A stretch of DNA of 64,000 nt, from assembly GCA_037903355.1 (NCBI GenBank), contig JBAJFE010000026.1:1922001-1986000 (forward strand), in the 5' to 3' direction. The stretch's first letter is position 1. Every line of letters starts with the position of its first letter. Source of the DNA: Trichuris trichiura (Eukaryota > Nematoda > Enoplea > Trichinellida > Trichuridae). Shown here one piece after another: positions 1 to 11,394 of this stretch. The notes under the pieces were generated by a model. That model was not told where the DNA came from, did no database searches, and saw nothing but the letters and a program-made list of their open reading frames with translations. The position numbers and the translations under genes were made by a program.

Positions 1-945
1 AGTACGACCTTGTCAATCAATGACTTCCAAACGCTGTCTAACGTGCCCTATTTGGCTTTCTATTGTTATCATTCTTTCCGCTTGTTAGTATGATAGCGAG
101 TTGCGATTTAATGGGCCATTTGGAATACTAACTTCCTTTTTTCAGCTGTTTAACCGCCTAAGCCACCCACCGCAGTTAGTTTATACGTTGTCATCAGCTC
201 CAAGCCAACAGTACCGATCTTTTCTTGGGGAATCGTTGAAGGAGGACGATTGTTTCCTTCGTTATTTGGCCACATCGCATTTCCATAAAGAGCAACTATC
301 AGTGCTCCAGAACGACTGTCGACCTTTGATAGGAAATATGATTAGTCACCTCCCAGCTGCAGGTATGTGTGTACTCAATTATTCTTTTGTAGCGTTTAGT
401 TGCTGACGAAATTTCTTTTTCAGTGATAACGTACTGCGAAATGCACTCCATAGCGGCTGTTGCTTTTGTTGCCTACAAGCCTTCATCGTTTGAAACAGTC
501 GATAGCGTTCGTTCTTTCGTCGCCCTTAAGCGTCTATCGCCGCTGAAGCCTTTCCTTGACCACGTACGCGTTTGTTCTTTCTTATGATAAAAAAATCTTG
601 TAATGCCTAATATGTCACTATCTGTGATATTTTCAAATCTACCTCATTGTCAAAATTCTCGAAAAACCGCAATGTAGGGGCGAGGCGTTTCTCGTTCGAC
701 CCTATAAGCGCAGCGTCGATTTCTGCGCTTACAAAGGTTGGTTGTTGGTTTTTTGTTTCGAGGTTTGAGCGTTAGAAAGTACCGTCGCACTCTCAAATGT
801 CAAAAAGACTTAATAAAGGCAATTTGCAATGGATTGTTTTTTTAAATGTTGAACATTTCTTCCTTTTAAGGTTCCGTCGAAGGAAATTGAAGAGCGACTG
901 CAGCTGTTGCACAATCAAGGTGGTAGCGTGGGGCTATATATTTGA
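1..945 (+). CDS. PSMG1: Proteasome assembly chaperone 1 (PSMG1/PAC1), C-terminal part
   Basis: PSMG1 pairs with PSMG2 to help build the 20S proteasome alpha ring in the cytosol and ER. Exons read here: <1-87, 146-362, 424-563 and 871-945 (stop TGA 943-945), with phases 0, 1 and 0 agreeing across all three introns. The strongest evidence is the C-terminal half: HLPAAVITYCEMHSI corresponds to the human PSMG1 segment DLPAAVLSYCQVWKI, and the final exon (VPSKEIEERLQLL, ending GLYI) corresponds to the human end (IPQSTEILKKL, ending NIYT). The upstream exon has LVYTLSSAPSQQYRSF where human has an equivalent strand. The N-terminal half lies to the left of the window. Comparison is from memory of the human protein. 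The final intron (564-870) is longer than the other two and carries a small perfect hairpin. Confidence 0.82.
705..731. repeat. Perfect 9-bp hairpin in a PSMG1 intron
   Basis: TAAGCGCAG (705-713) and CTGCGCTTA (723-731) are exact inverted copies separated by 9 nt. The hairpin is intronic, and no known RNA family is recognised. Confidence 0.5.
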
Positions 946-3900
946 CAAGAAAAAGTTGCCATTGGTTTGCTCACGTTTGGATCGATGTTTTCCGATTGAA
1001 AAGGTGAAATGTCACTTCGACTCAGCAGAGTGATTGGCGGTAACTCTAAGCAAATTTTTTTTGGCTTTTCGTCGCCAAAGTCTGCCATCAAGTAGTTGTT
1101 GCCAGATGGATGTGCAGCCTTCTCAGTTCATTAGTTTCAACAAAATGCAAATGAGTACTGCCGTTCAAGTTCATTGGTTCCTTTGTGCTTTTGAATAGTT
1201 ATCAGCTGCCACAGCGTATTAACCCTTGCGAACGATATATTCAGCCAATCCGTGTAACGCGATAACATTTCCATTAAGACGTGTGGCAATTCTAAAGCAT
1301 TATTATTCGCTAATCGATCCAGCTTGTTTGGGTTACACATTGTCTTAACTGCGTACGCGTGGTTGCTTTCGTTACTTGCAGCGGAAAATATTTGGCGGGA
1401 ATATTTCTTGGGTTCAGTTAGGCAGATTTCCCACCGGTATATTGAGAACAAGGAGGACGTCTACACTTTGTTAATAATTCAACCTTCCTACTACACATGA
1501 GTTGATTTTTGTAACATTAAACAATATGCGTGTTCAATTCAAAAATCTATCCGCAGCAGCGTAGAATATTTTTGTGTCTCCATCGACAGCACGACGATAG
1601 CATCGTCTCATCAGCAGTGAGTAATTTCTGTCAGAGAACTAGTAATGCATTCATTGGTTAGGATTGTAATATAAAAAACGGCATATCGTTTAACTGTAAC
1701 CAATTCACGTAACGTCCTTGTTCCTGTTTCATTGTGAATTGTCCAATCTCAAGCATACGCGACTACGCGGCTTTGCTCAATTTGAATATGTTATCCATTT
1801 CTTAGAAATCAAAATACCACACCATGCTTTTACGGTCGTGAATGTTTTGTTTACTATGCTGACTACGAGGAGACCAAAATTCCGAAAAGCTACATACAGG
1901 ACAAATTGACCGTAGCAACATGGAATGAAATTACACTACTTTAGCGCTTTGTTTGCCAGTATTTCCGTGTTGCTTTTAGTATCTGGTTTGCTGTCTTTCT
2001 CTTTGTATTGCGTACCGGCTTAGTGCTTTCATTCTTCAAGACGTGCTCTCATATATTTTCACATGTTCATATCCACCTTCTGTGTCGGTTGCTTGTTTTC
2101 TTAATGGGCCATATTTATTTTTCTTCCCTTTCCCAAACTGTGATCGCAAGTCCAAGAACGTCTTTTAAGCTCTTTGTTATTTAGTTCGTCGATCATTTTA
2201 GCTTTTTCAATTGCAGTTGTTTTCTAACATTGCGAACCAATGACAATCCTTCTCGTCCAATCAGTTTCACGTTTGGGACTTTGCGCCGATCTGCGGCGGG
2301 TCCAGTGCTAACCCTTTCTTCAACTGCTCTTTAACCATTTCCCCTGAGTTAGCATTTCGCCCAGCTGGCTACGACTAAGTAGGTCGCGTAAGTTTGCTTT
2401 GTTCCAGTGAGCGTTATTTTGAAATTAGTATAATGCTTCAAATGTAGTTTAACTTTATTGTTTATTGCTTTGGGTTTATTGCTTCCAATTTACACCCAAT
2501 CATTAAGAGCACAGGAGCCTTTGCTAGACTTGTCCTTAGCAGCCCACTTGCAAAGCGGCCGAACTTAAAATAAACGGCGCCACGCTTCGGACGGCTTAAG
2601 CGAACTAAGTAAAGCTTATGCTCATACTTACGACACCTTTTAGGAACGCTCAATTTTTTGCTAAGTCGTAACGATCAAGTAATATTTGTCAGTTAGGAAT
2701 TAAGTAACGCGTTTATACTTCGTTTTTCCAGACGTTTATTACTTTTCACTTCCTTCTCGTTAGCTACTGGAAAGTCGTTTCTATTCAACGAGTGCATTCT
2801 CTATTTTGAAATTCAGACGCAAGGTAAGATGGATTGCATTGCTGAACCGCAGTTGTTATATTCATAACTTCACTCTGCGTAAACACGTGGCAGAAAAGGC
2901 GGGCAAGCTATTGGGCGGTCACCTTTCATAGTTTTCCTTCGTTATTTAATTTATCATACTTTGTGTATTTTGCGGAGCTGCGAACGCATAAGATGTAGCG
3001 ATTGTTTTCTCGTTGCTGCCACAAGTTGGGTCAGTAGTCCGCTTTGAGTAAAAAAATGTTCTTTGCGAAATTACTTTATGATACCTACTTAGTTGTATTA
3101 ATGAGACTTTTATGCCTCATCATGCACACGCAAGATGTCAGCCATCTGAACCTCGCCGTTTTCAGCCATTAATATAATGTGTACTCTGTAAATTGCCTTT
3201 TGCCGCGTTAGATGAATAGTCCGTTGCCCATCGTTGACAACCTCCCCTTGGGGGCGTGTTGCGTGCGCAAAACATTGAAACTGTTTTTTTCATTACAATG
3301 TTAAGCCGTTGTGCTCTTTTTTAGAATTGCGTAGGCGCTAACGTTTCTCCGTAAATGCATCTGTTCAGCCTACTCATACGTTTCCATTAAGTTATTTTAT
3401 ATTTCGCATTAAATCGAAATTTTTCAAAATGCATGCGTATATTTAATTTGGTTGGACGGTTTGCGGTTCGTTCTAGTCACTGCGACTCGCACTGGTGCGA
3501 CATTTTGGGGTTGCGTGTTATGTGGCTTCTTTTCCCCAGTGAATTGTTTTAGTTTATCAGTTACATTTTCATCTTGCAATCGTAGTTCTTTTTGAGCATG
3601 TCAGTGTCGGGTTTATTCATGAACTGCCAACTCTACTGAGCCGGCGTGTTTGGTCAATTTGCCAATGGTCAAACAGGCCACTTGAATCCGTCAGTTTTCT
3701 TTTTAATAGCTTAGAAAACGACGCTGGTCATTCCACTCGCAATTCATTTCTGTCAGCGCTGGCTGCATTTCTCAGCCCTTATTAGGTTCATCTGTTTTAC
3801 AGATGCAGCTTAGTCAAAATATAAATCTCACAGAAATAAGCATCCGTGACTCTTGGAGCAGTGCTGAGCCATTGGTATTGTGCAGTTGCGATTATTGAGT

Positions 3901-6329
3901 AGCAAGCCGCCGGATTGAACGTTTGTATTTCCTTAAGCATATTCATGTCCAAACATCCGTATCCATTCTCTGGTATTGGTCTAATCCGCCTAGTTTGTTG
4001 ACGATTCGTTGGAACGCATCATCAGGATGATTGCTGCCCTCAAGTAGTTTCAGCTTAGTAGCTGAATTCGCGCATCGCAGCGGGTGTATAGTCCTCTTTA
4101 AAGCTTACATAAACGCTGATAGAAAAAATTTGATTGCTACTTCTCTTAGAAAAATGTTTCGCAGTTTCGTTAGGATAATGTTTCTCTCCGTTCCTGAGCT
4201 TAGTAGTTATTACTTATTGGGAAGAATCGTTCACCGGTTGCCACTTGTCTATTGATTTCAATGGCATGCCGTTTTTTTGCTCCTTTGTCATCCTTGCTGA
4301 CTGCTTATTAAAGTGACGTTAAGCTCTGTTGACAGTAGGCGAATCACTTATTCGCTTTTTCAATTTCCGGTGTACATATGTGGCCAATTGCAATGACTAT
4401 TGTTATTTTCATTCGGGCAAATTCGGTTTGTTTGCTTGTTGAGCAACTTATTTACTCCATATTGCATTAGCGGGCTCCTCCGACCGCCAATGTAGGAGTT
4501 GTTGCAATTTGAATTAAAGCGTCTTCTTGGCTGACCATTCCTGTTTACAGTCTATCCATGGATGAGCATGCAAATAGTATCAATCAATGTCTGATTAGAT
4601 GCTGCCTCGCTGCGTGCGCCGTTCAGCCTGTTTTGACGTTCGAATATTCAAGCGAATGGGACTCTCTTTACGTCATTTAAGATTACTGTATGCTCAGTTG
4701 TAAGTTTTGCTTGGCACGCTCAAACTTATTAAACAGTGAAAGGTACCTTGACGTTGTAGTCATTCCATATTTTGGTTTTTGCCGCTCTCCGCTTTTTAAT
4801 CATTTATTAATTCGGATCAGAAGCAACGTTTGTTACTTTGCATGTCGTTGTCACGCGTGGGATAAGAACTCCAACTTTTGCTGCGGAAAATTACTGCTCC
4901 ATGTCAGCCGTCATTATTAACATTCAGTTTTTTGTACAAACATGAGTTACGGTTTCTTAGTGGGTGATCTTATCGCGTTGATCACGATTCGTCATTTGGG
5001 ACTCCATATAGGGTCTTTTTTGCTGCTGCTAAGTTGAAGCCTGCTAGTTTCTCCTACAAAGCAGTTAATCTGTGTTTGCTGCACCGTTGGGTGGTTCCTT
5101 TATGGTTATGAGTTGGAAAATCGATTGTGTTAACCACTTAATTTCGTCGTAACATTCTGAACAATTAATTCCCTTTAGCTAACTTTCATGGAGGCGTGCT
5201 TTTCGCGTTAGGTTGATGTGTAGGTGCAGATCAGAGGAGAGTAATTAGTCTCACTCAGCAATGGCCACTGGTTTGGTCGCTTTTCAGAAAACGTACATTT
5301 TCATTGCATCTCTTTGATTTCTTAAGTTGCTCAATTACTTACGCACTGCCGACGTATAAGGTATGTTTTCAAAAACTTTTTTCTAATTACCACGCCGCGG
5401 CATAACTACATGATTTTGTTAAATTCAACTTCGTTGTATCAGCTGTCACTCGTAGATGGTTGAGCTGGTTCACTTTCCATATGAGTGTCAGTATCCAATG
5501 GCTTTCGTTAATAATGAGCGCCTATAAAGTAGATACTTTTCCCATTTTTCATTGAGCGCTACGTATTGTAATTTCAATTCAATCTCTAAGCGGTATCTCT
5601 GACTGTTTGGTGTTTCGCTTATTTCTGTTACGAATTTTGTCAGCTTTTTAGATGAGTGATTGAAATATCGTATGCATGTTTTTTCTAACGCATATTTAAT
5701 TTTCGAAGCGCTATTGTATCATGGCGACTGTTGCATTTTTTCTATAAGCGCCCGTAAGCTCGACGGAACCCACTGCTGGTTGAAGTGTCATATTTTTTTG
5801 TCGAAAGTCGATGCGAGATATATGCTGCACAAGAACATTTGATATATCTGGAACTGACAGTAAATCACTTCTGTGATAATTCGTTTGCTCAGATCGCCTA
5901 TGCAAGTGTCGCTGCGATTAGCTTGGCAAAGAAATCAAAATGTCGCGTAACCTCGCAATTTATCATTTGCTAGTTACCATAAAGGCGGTACATAACCTTA
6001 TAAAACATTTCTTTCACGAGGAGTGATCTGTACGCAGTTTTGCTGTTTTCATCTGCGCCAGACGGTGGGATGATTATTGAGTGAAGTTATCGACGCATTG
6101 AGGAGTGAGAAGGGCTATCATAGTCGTCCGGGCAGACTGGTTCCATCAGCAGTTTTAAATTTGAGCGAGATTGTATTTACAAACGTTGGGTCCACGTCCT
6201 TGCAGGCTTGTTATGATTTTCTAGTGTGGCGTAGAGCTGTCTCTTTATGGAACACTTCCGATCGATTTGTACACACTCGATGTCCTTTGCAACTCGATAT
6301 GTAACTAGCCTTCATTATGGCTTGCAAAA
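946..6329. other. Gene-poor T-rich stretch, no supported gene
   Basis: No open frame here shows a recognisable domain or a convincing chain of splice sites. The plus strand is visibly T-rich over A through most of the stretch, as in the introns of the neighbouring plus-strand genes. It could therefore be a long 5' intron or untranslated part of the downstream receptor gene, or intergenic DNA. A minus-strand frame at 1137-1451 (104 codons) is the longest but resembles nothing known. A decayed hammerhead-like motif lies at 1592-1614. Confidence 0.5.
1592..1614 (-). other. Decayed hammerhead-like motif
   Basis: Read on the minus strand: CTGATGA, then a perfect 6-bp stem GACGAT/ATCGTC closed by a triloop. 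The GAAA expected after the stem is replaced by GTGC, so the core is broken. It is a relic at best. Confidence 0.25.
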
Positions 6330-9300
6330 ATGAAGACGTCTCTAAAGCTGCCTCAGTTTCTCTTCTTAATTGGTTTCCTGGCTCAGTGGCTTGTAATAAC
6401 GTTCGCGCGTCTCACGTCGTTACATGAACAGCACGCTTTTAATTCCAATGTAGAAGTTGAAATATGTTTCGTTTTCGGTTCTATGGCTGAATGGCAGAAT
6501 TCTTCGGCGACAGTTCCGGTCAACGGTAACCTTACCGAACGGGATACGTGCTCTTATGAACTGTTGGAATTCCTTGAAGTTAAGTTCTGGCTGATCTTGG
6601 TTGCCGGTTCCGTTATCTACCTGTTTGGCATGGTAACAAACCTTATGCTGCTGGTCGTGCTGTTAAAACCTAGCATACGCAACACTTATTTAATATATCT
6701 AGGCGCTTTATGCCTATCTGACATTGGAATATTAGTTACTTTTTTCCTGATTTTTCCTGTGCAAGTTCTATACGATTATTTTAATTTGGAGTGGATGTAT
6801 TTTCTGTGGTTGCGTTACGTTCCGTATTTGTACACCCTAAGTCGGATATTGACGGTGGCTAGCACCTATTTGGTTGTTGTCTGTTCCGCCGAACGCTACA
6901 TGGAAGTTATGCAAGTTGGTTATCGAAAGTGTATGTACATGAGGATCAGCCAACACAACCGTTACTGGATAATCATGGCGGTGTTTTTATTCAGTACGTC
7001 CTTCCGTATAATCAGCCTTTGGGACCTTCAGCTGGTCGAAAAACCTGACTGCACCGGTTTTGCATCTAGCGAGCTTCAGCTAACCGAATTGGCTAGGAAC
7101 CCTCTGTACCAAAAGTTTTACCAACTATGGCTAGTGCACATTGTCCAGGTAAGCATTAATAGGCTATTCCACTATTTCAATTGCGTCAAAGCTCTTGATC
7201 CCCCCGTCCAAGTCGGCATACAGACGTACTGGAATATCTGATGAGATAGAAGTTGAAAGATGCTTATACTCGAGCTTGCTCCTGTGCCTCTCGATAACCT
7301 TTACCGTTGTCCTAAAACGACAATATACCGTTGAGAGGTTATGTATTACGCTAGGCTTCCCGTTTTGATCAATAAGACCATTAACATTTGTTTAAAGGTT
7401 TCGGCAAGTGAAATTTTTTACATATTAATATTAGCATTAATACCTTAACGCTGCATGCTCTTACGGTAGGTTTATGCTCCAGAAATGCCTTTTTCATAAA
7501 TATGACATTCAAGGAAAATGAGGAAATGAGAAATTATTAAAATCAGCTTGAATAACAAATTCATTGATTTGACCAGCGGCGTGAGTAAACTATTAGTAGC
7601 TTGAAGTCATATGTTTAGGCAGAGTTGCATTTTGCTCGCTACGCGTTAATAAGTGATAGTAATCTGCTTTATCTGTTGGTTAGGTCTTTCGGAAATTGCA
7701 TTTCAATACCTGTAGGCATAGAGTAAACTGCCACTACGCTTGATTAACCGTAATTCAGCAGGAACAGTAGTATTGAGCTGATTAAGCGCCGAGGAGAGAT
7801 GATTATTGTGTCATCTGTAAATGTAGCAATTATTGCATAGCAAAGCTTAAGTATAAAGGTCAAAGGGGTGTCGTGGTCAATTTTGAATAGCGCCGTCTCG
7901 CAGTCAGCGAACTTGTTTACTTCCGGCTCATTTTCATTATCTGCCTCGAGCGTGCTTGCGTGTGCATAAATTGTAAGCACAGCAGTTCCGTTTCGGTTAA
8001 TGCTATACTCTAATTAAGCGGACCTTTGTATCCTCCTTTCAAGGTTACAGTTTTGCGATTTTCAATATAAGGAATCAACTTTCGGTTTCTTTCTATTGAA
8101 AGTGGTGCAATTAGGATGTTAGTTAAGGAAACTGGGATATCTTTGCTTAAACTGTGTACATACCAGAGAATTTCTATCTCGCTGGTATCAATTTTCCCAG
8201 GTCGCATTTCAAGAAAACGACCATGCAATGTTGGAAAAAGATTTTTACGCGGGTGGACACAATAAACTTTAAAGAAAGCTGTTCTTTACCGTATAAGGAA
8301 TAAGGACCATAGCAATTCGTTCTGATAAAGAAGATTGTACCTGTAACTTATGGATTAAAGCTAAGAAATAATGCATAATTAATTTGCTTAATTGAAGAGA
8401 TTAATTGAGAAATCCTGAATGCTCTAAGACAACACCTTTACTCTGCTCTCTTCTACACGTTTTCGTGAGGTTAAGAAATGTTTACAAAATGTAATATTTT
8501 GTAGTGGCCTTTTGGATTTCCTTAATTTATTGTTCCGCGACATTTTAAAGGGTTCAGGACCCTCTTGAGCTTATCATCAGCATCGAATAAATCTTATCAA
8601 TCCAGTCAGCGCTGATGACGGGTAACATAACCTGCGCCATTTCGTGAAATAATGAACAGCATTTCCATAAAGAAGTCATAAAAGAATGTTATTCGTGAGG
8701 AGCACGTAGAACGCAACCTGTTGGTTCGCAGAGTGTTTTCGCAGAAGAAGCTTGTGTACCATCTTTCTTGTCCCTGTTAAGGGTTAAAAATGAATAAAGT
8801 TTAAGGCGATAAAAACAAACTTCTGAATGAGGGGTCATGACGACTTAATGTCAATAGATTTTGCATCTTGGCGAATGTATTATGCTGTTTGGAAACGAAT
8901 GGCTCACCGTGGAAGCTTGCTATGAAATACAACTTTTTTAACCGCCTCACATATAGTTTCGGTCCGTATTTTACGGTATGCTAATTCAGGAACGTCTAAT
9001 ATTTTTACTTAAGTCTCGGTGAACTAATGTTCACATTTCTATTCTTCTATACGGTTTGTTATTTGACGTTTCAGACAGTTTTCCTTACGTATTGCTTCTG
9101 TGAATAATAATTAATAATTGAAGTTTAAGTAACGCATGCTGAGCAATTGTTCGGTGATCAGTTCCTGAAAACAGCGGTACGCACATTTGCATCTTTTTCG
9201 GTTTATTTCTGAGCAGCGACATGCTATTTACAAGTAGATGCGCTTCGTTGTGTTCATTCCCTACTTCATGTGCTCTTTTTTTGCATAATTAAAAGATCGC

Positions 9301-11394
9301 TTGACTTTGACGCATGATGGATGATGCGGAAAGAGCGAAGTAGTTGCTTTTGGATTGCTCTTCCGTAATTTTAGAGGGAAGATTTGCAACATTTTATGTT
9401 TTTTCCCGCTTCCACAAAATTCCCATTCGCCTTTTAAAAGTTCAGCTCTTCCCTCAGAAGAGATTGTTCACAAATAGCTTCACTTTACTATAGTAAAACC
9501 TCCCTAATCCGAACCTCCATAATCTGAAACCGTCTCTAATCCGAACTCGTAGAAGAGAACAACAGAACGACCGTAAACATTGAAGCTAATTAGGCTACCT
9601 AATAGTTTTTTAAATCTTCTGTGGTTTTTCCCGTTCTTCTCTGCGTTGGTGTCTGTAGTTTAAATGAAACAATTACTACGAGTGAGCTCCTCCACCTCAC
9701 TGACGACGGAACTAGAGCGTTCCAAAAGCTCTGAAAAATAAAAGTTGAGTGTATTGGTCCTGTACAACTTTTCCGAATAATTGCTCATCCACCCGCTGGT
9801 AGAGCAATTGTTTCGTTTAAATCACAAATGCTAACGCAGATAAGAACGGGAAAAGCCGTCGAAAATATAACAAACTATGAAACATCATCCCGTTACGAAG
9901 CATCCCATGTTCAAGAATTAGGCTACCTGTGCGAAACGGGCAGTCACTTGGCGGCAACGGCTATGAGGGCAGTAAACAACCTACCAACGGTCCTTCCGGT
10001 ATACGTTAACATAGGCGCAGACCAGCCAAGGCTCTGCCGAACCAAAGTCGACTAATAAGTTGATTGCAGCATGGCACCTCGAGACCTAAGTTTCCCCAAA
10101 TAGAATTGTGGATCAAAAACTTGGTGTTTTTCAGTCGTATAAAACAACAATCTTTTCTCGTATAACGCAGTAATCAGCCGCTAACTCAGTTTATTTTCGA
10201 GCCAACAGAGCCGGTCGGCAATTACGAATATGAAAAAATAAGCTCATGGGAACTATTTCCATGTCGCATCGCGGTACTGCGTCCACACCATTTAAGAGAC
10301 TGGTCTCTGCTGGTCAGTCGTTTTCCTTGATCAGACGGACTTTGCTGCCCTCGTTAAGCTATTCACCGCTTGCGGAGACTGACATCGCACTGTAGGCGCC
10401 AGGAACGTGCATCTAAAATTGCATTACCTGCTTTTCTGTGGTCTACTGTAAGCCCCCTCCATAATCCGAATTTTTCCGTAATCTGAGCTACCCCTGTCCC
10501 GACGAGTTCGGATTAAGGAGGTTTAACCGTATTTCGTTTTTCAAAACAAAAGTTTACAATCGAAAATAGCCGTAACCTTGCTGCTTTCATTGTGAACATT
10601 TTCAGTTTGGCAAAGTGACATTTCATTTATTCTCTTCCCTTGTTTGCTTAAATAAAATGCGTCACATTATATGTTTAATCCTTGCAAAATGTTATTAGCT
10701 TTTTCGAACCGAATTTTAAAGTAAAGATAGAATGCTGATTATACGAAGGGCTTTTCGCAAGGTAGCAATCGAGAATAACTTCCCGCAGACCACGTATTCG
10801 CAACCTGGCGCAATCATGCTACCACCTTAACCAAGCTCATGTTATATATGCCTGTAGAGTTGTTGAGTGGAATATTTTTGCTGAATTTAAAATTTGCTTC
10901 AGGTATTTGTTCCATTCTTCACTTTGATTGTGGTCAACCAGTTGACCATAGTGAATTGGCGTGGCGTATTAAACAAAACGGTGGAGGAAGACGGCGACAG
11001 CAATAGCGACGTTGTGCATAGCTCCCAGACGGCGCGTAAAATGATGATTTCCATAGTGAGCAGTTACCTTGTCACCAACCTACTCAACCTGGTGGTTACA
11101 ATCTGGGAGCACATCAATATGAAATTCTTGCGAAACCATCCAGAATTTTATTCTTTTGCCACAGACGCAGTCAGTCTGTTGACTATTACGAATGCCTCTT
11201 TACGTCTGCCCATATATTACGCAAGTAACTGGAAAATTCGTGTAGAACTGAAGCGCTGTTGTAGAACGATGGGATGCCAGAAAGGACAATCTTCCGTGCC
11301 AGCAGTGCAAGGTGAACGATGTCTGCTCGTACCGCTTAATAACGGGTTTGAACAGCAAAAGAGTGAATTGAATCAGAACTCATATAAACTATGA
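6330..11394 (+). CDS. Class A (rhodopsin-like) G-protein-coupled receptor, probable peptide receptor
   Basis: Two exons, 6330-7148 and 10903-11394 (stop included), join in phase 0 to give 436 residues. The first exon encodes an extracellular N-terminus with N-glycosylation sites (NSS, NLT) and TM1-TM4: TM1 around FGMVTNLMLLVVLL, TM2 around YLGALCLSDIGILV, TM3 ending in the ERY version of the DRY motif, and TM4 around YWIIMAVFLFSTSF. The second exon gives TM5 (FVPFFTLIVVNQLTI), TM6 (ISIVSSYLVTNLLNLVV), TM7 with NASLRLPIYY in place of NPxxY, and a cytoplasmic tail. The overall layout resembles nematode FMRFamide/myosuppressin-type receptors, but the ligand cannot be named. The first ATG gives a hydrophobic leader; the ATG at 6483 (MAEWQNSS) is an alternative start. 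The single intron is 3.75 kb and contains a transposon and hammerhead-like relics. Confidence 0.8.
8550..8634. other. Two divergently oriented hammerhead-like relics
   Basis: On the minus strand, CTGATGA (8574-8580) is followed by a GGGT/ACCC stem (8550-8562), but the GAAA is not intact. On the plus strand, CTGATGA (8612-8618) is followed by a 5-bp CGGGT/ACCTG stem, again without GAAA. The plus copy shares CTGATGACGGGT with the well-formed copy at 45433-45467. Both lie in the receptor intron. Confidence 0.35.
9491..10529. mobile_element. pogo/Tigger-like DNA element, non-autonomous or decayed
   Basis: A 1039-bp segment is bounded by imperfect terminal inverted repeats of about 24 bp (20 matches): left AGTAAAACCTCCCTAATCCG and, inverted, right CGGTTAAACCTCCTTAATCC. 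It is flanked by TA at 9489-9490 and 10530-10531, the target duplication used by Tc1/mariner/pogo elements. Further copies of the CCTCCATAATCTGA/CCGAA motif occur just inside each end. The only internal open frame of note (9828-10055, 75 codons) does not look like a transposase. It lies in the receptor intron. Confidence 0.75.

Noticed and set aside
1137..1451. 104-codon minus-strand open frame
   Set aside because: No domain, no family resemblance, and it lies in skewed non-coding DNA. Treated as chance.
9828..10055. 75-codon frame inside the pogo-like element
   Set aside because: No helix-turn-helix or DDE residues recognised; not called a transposase.
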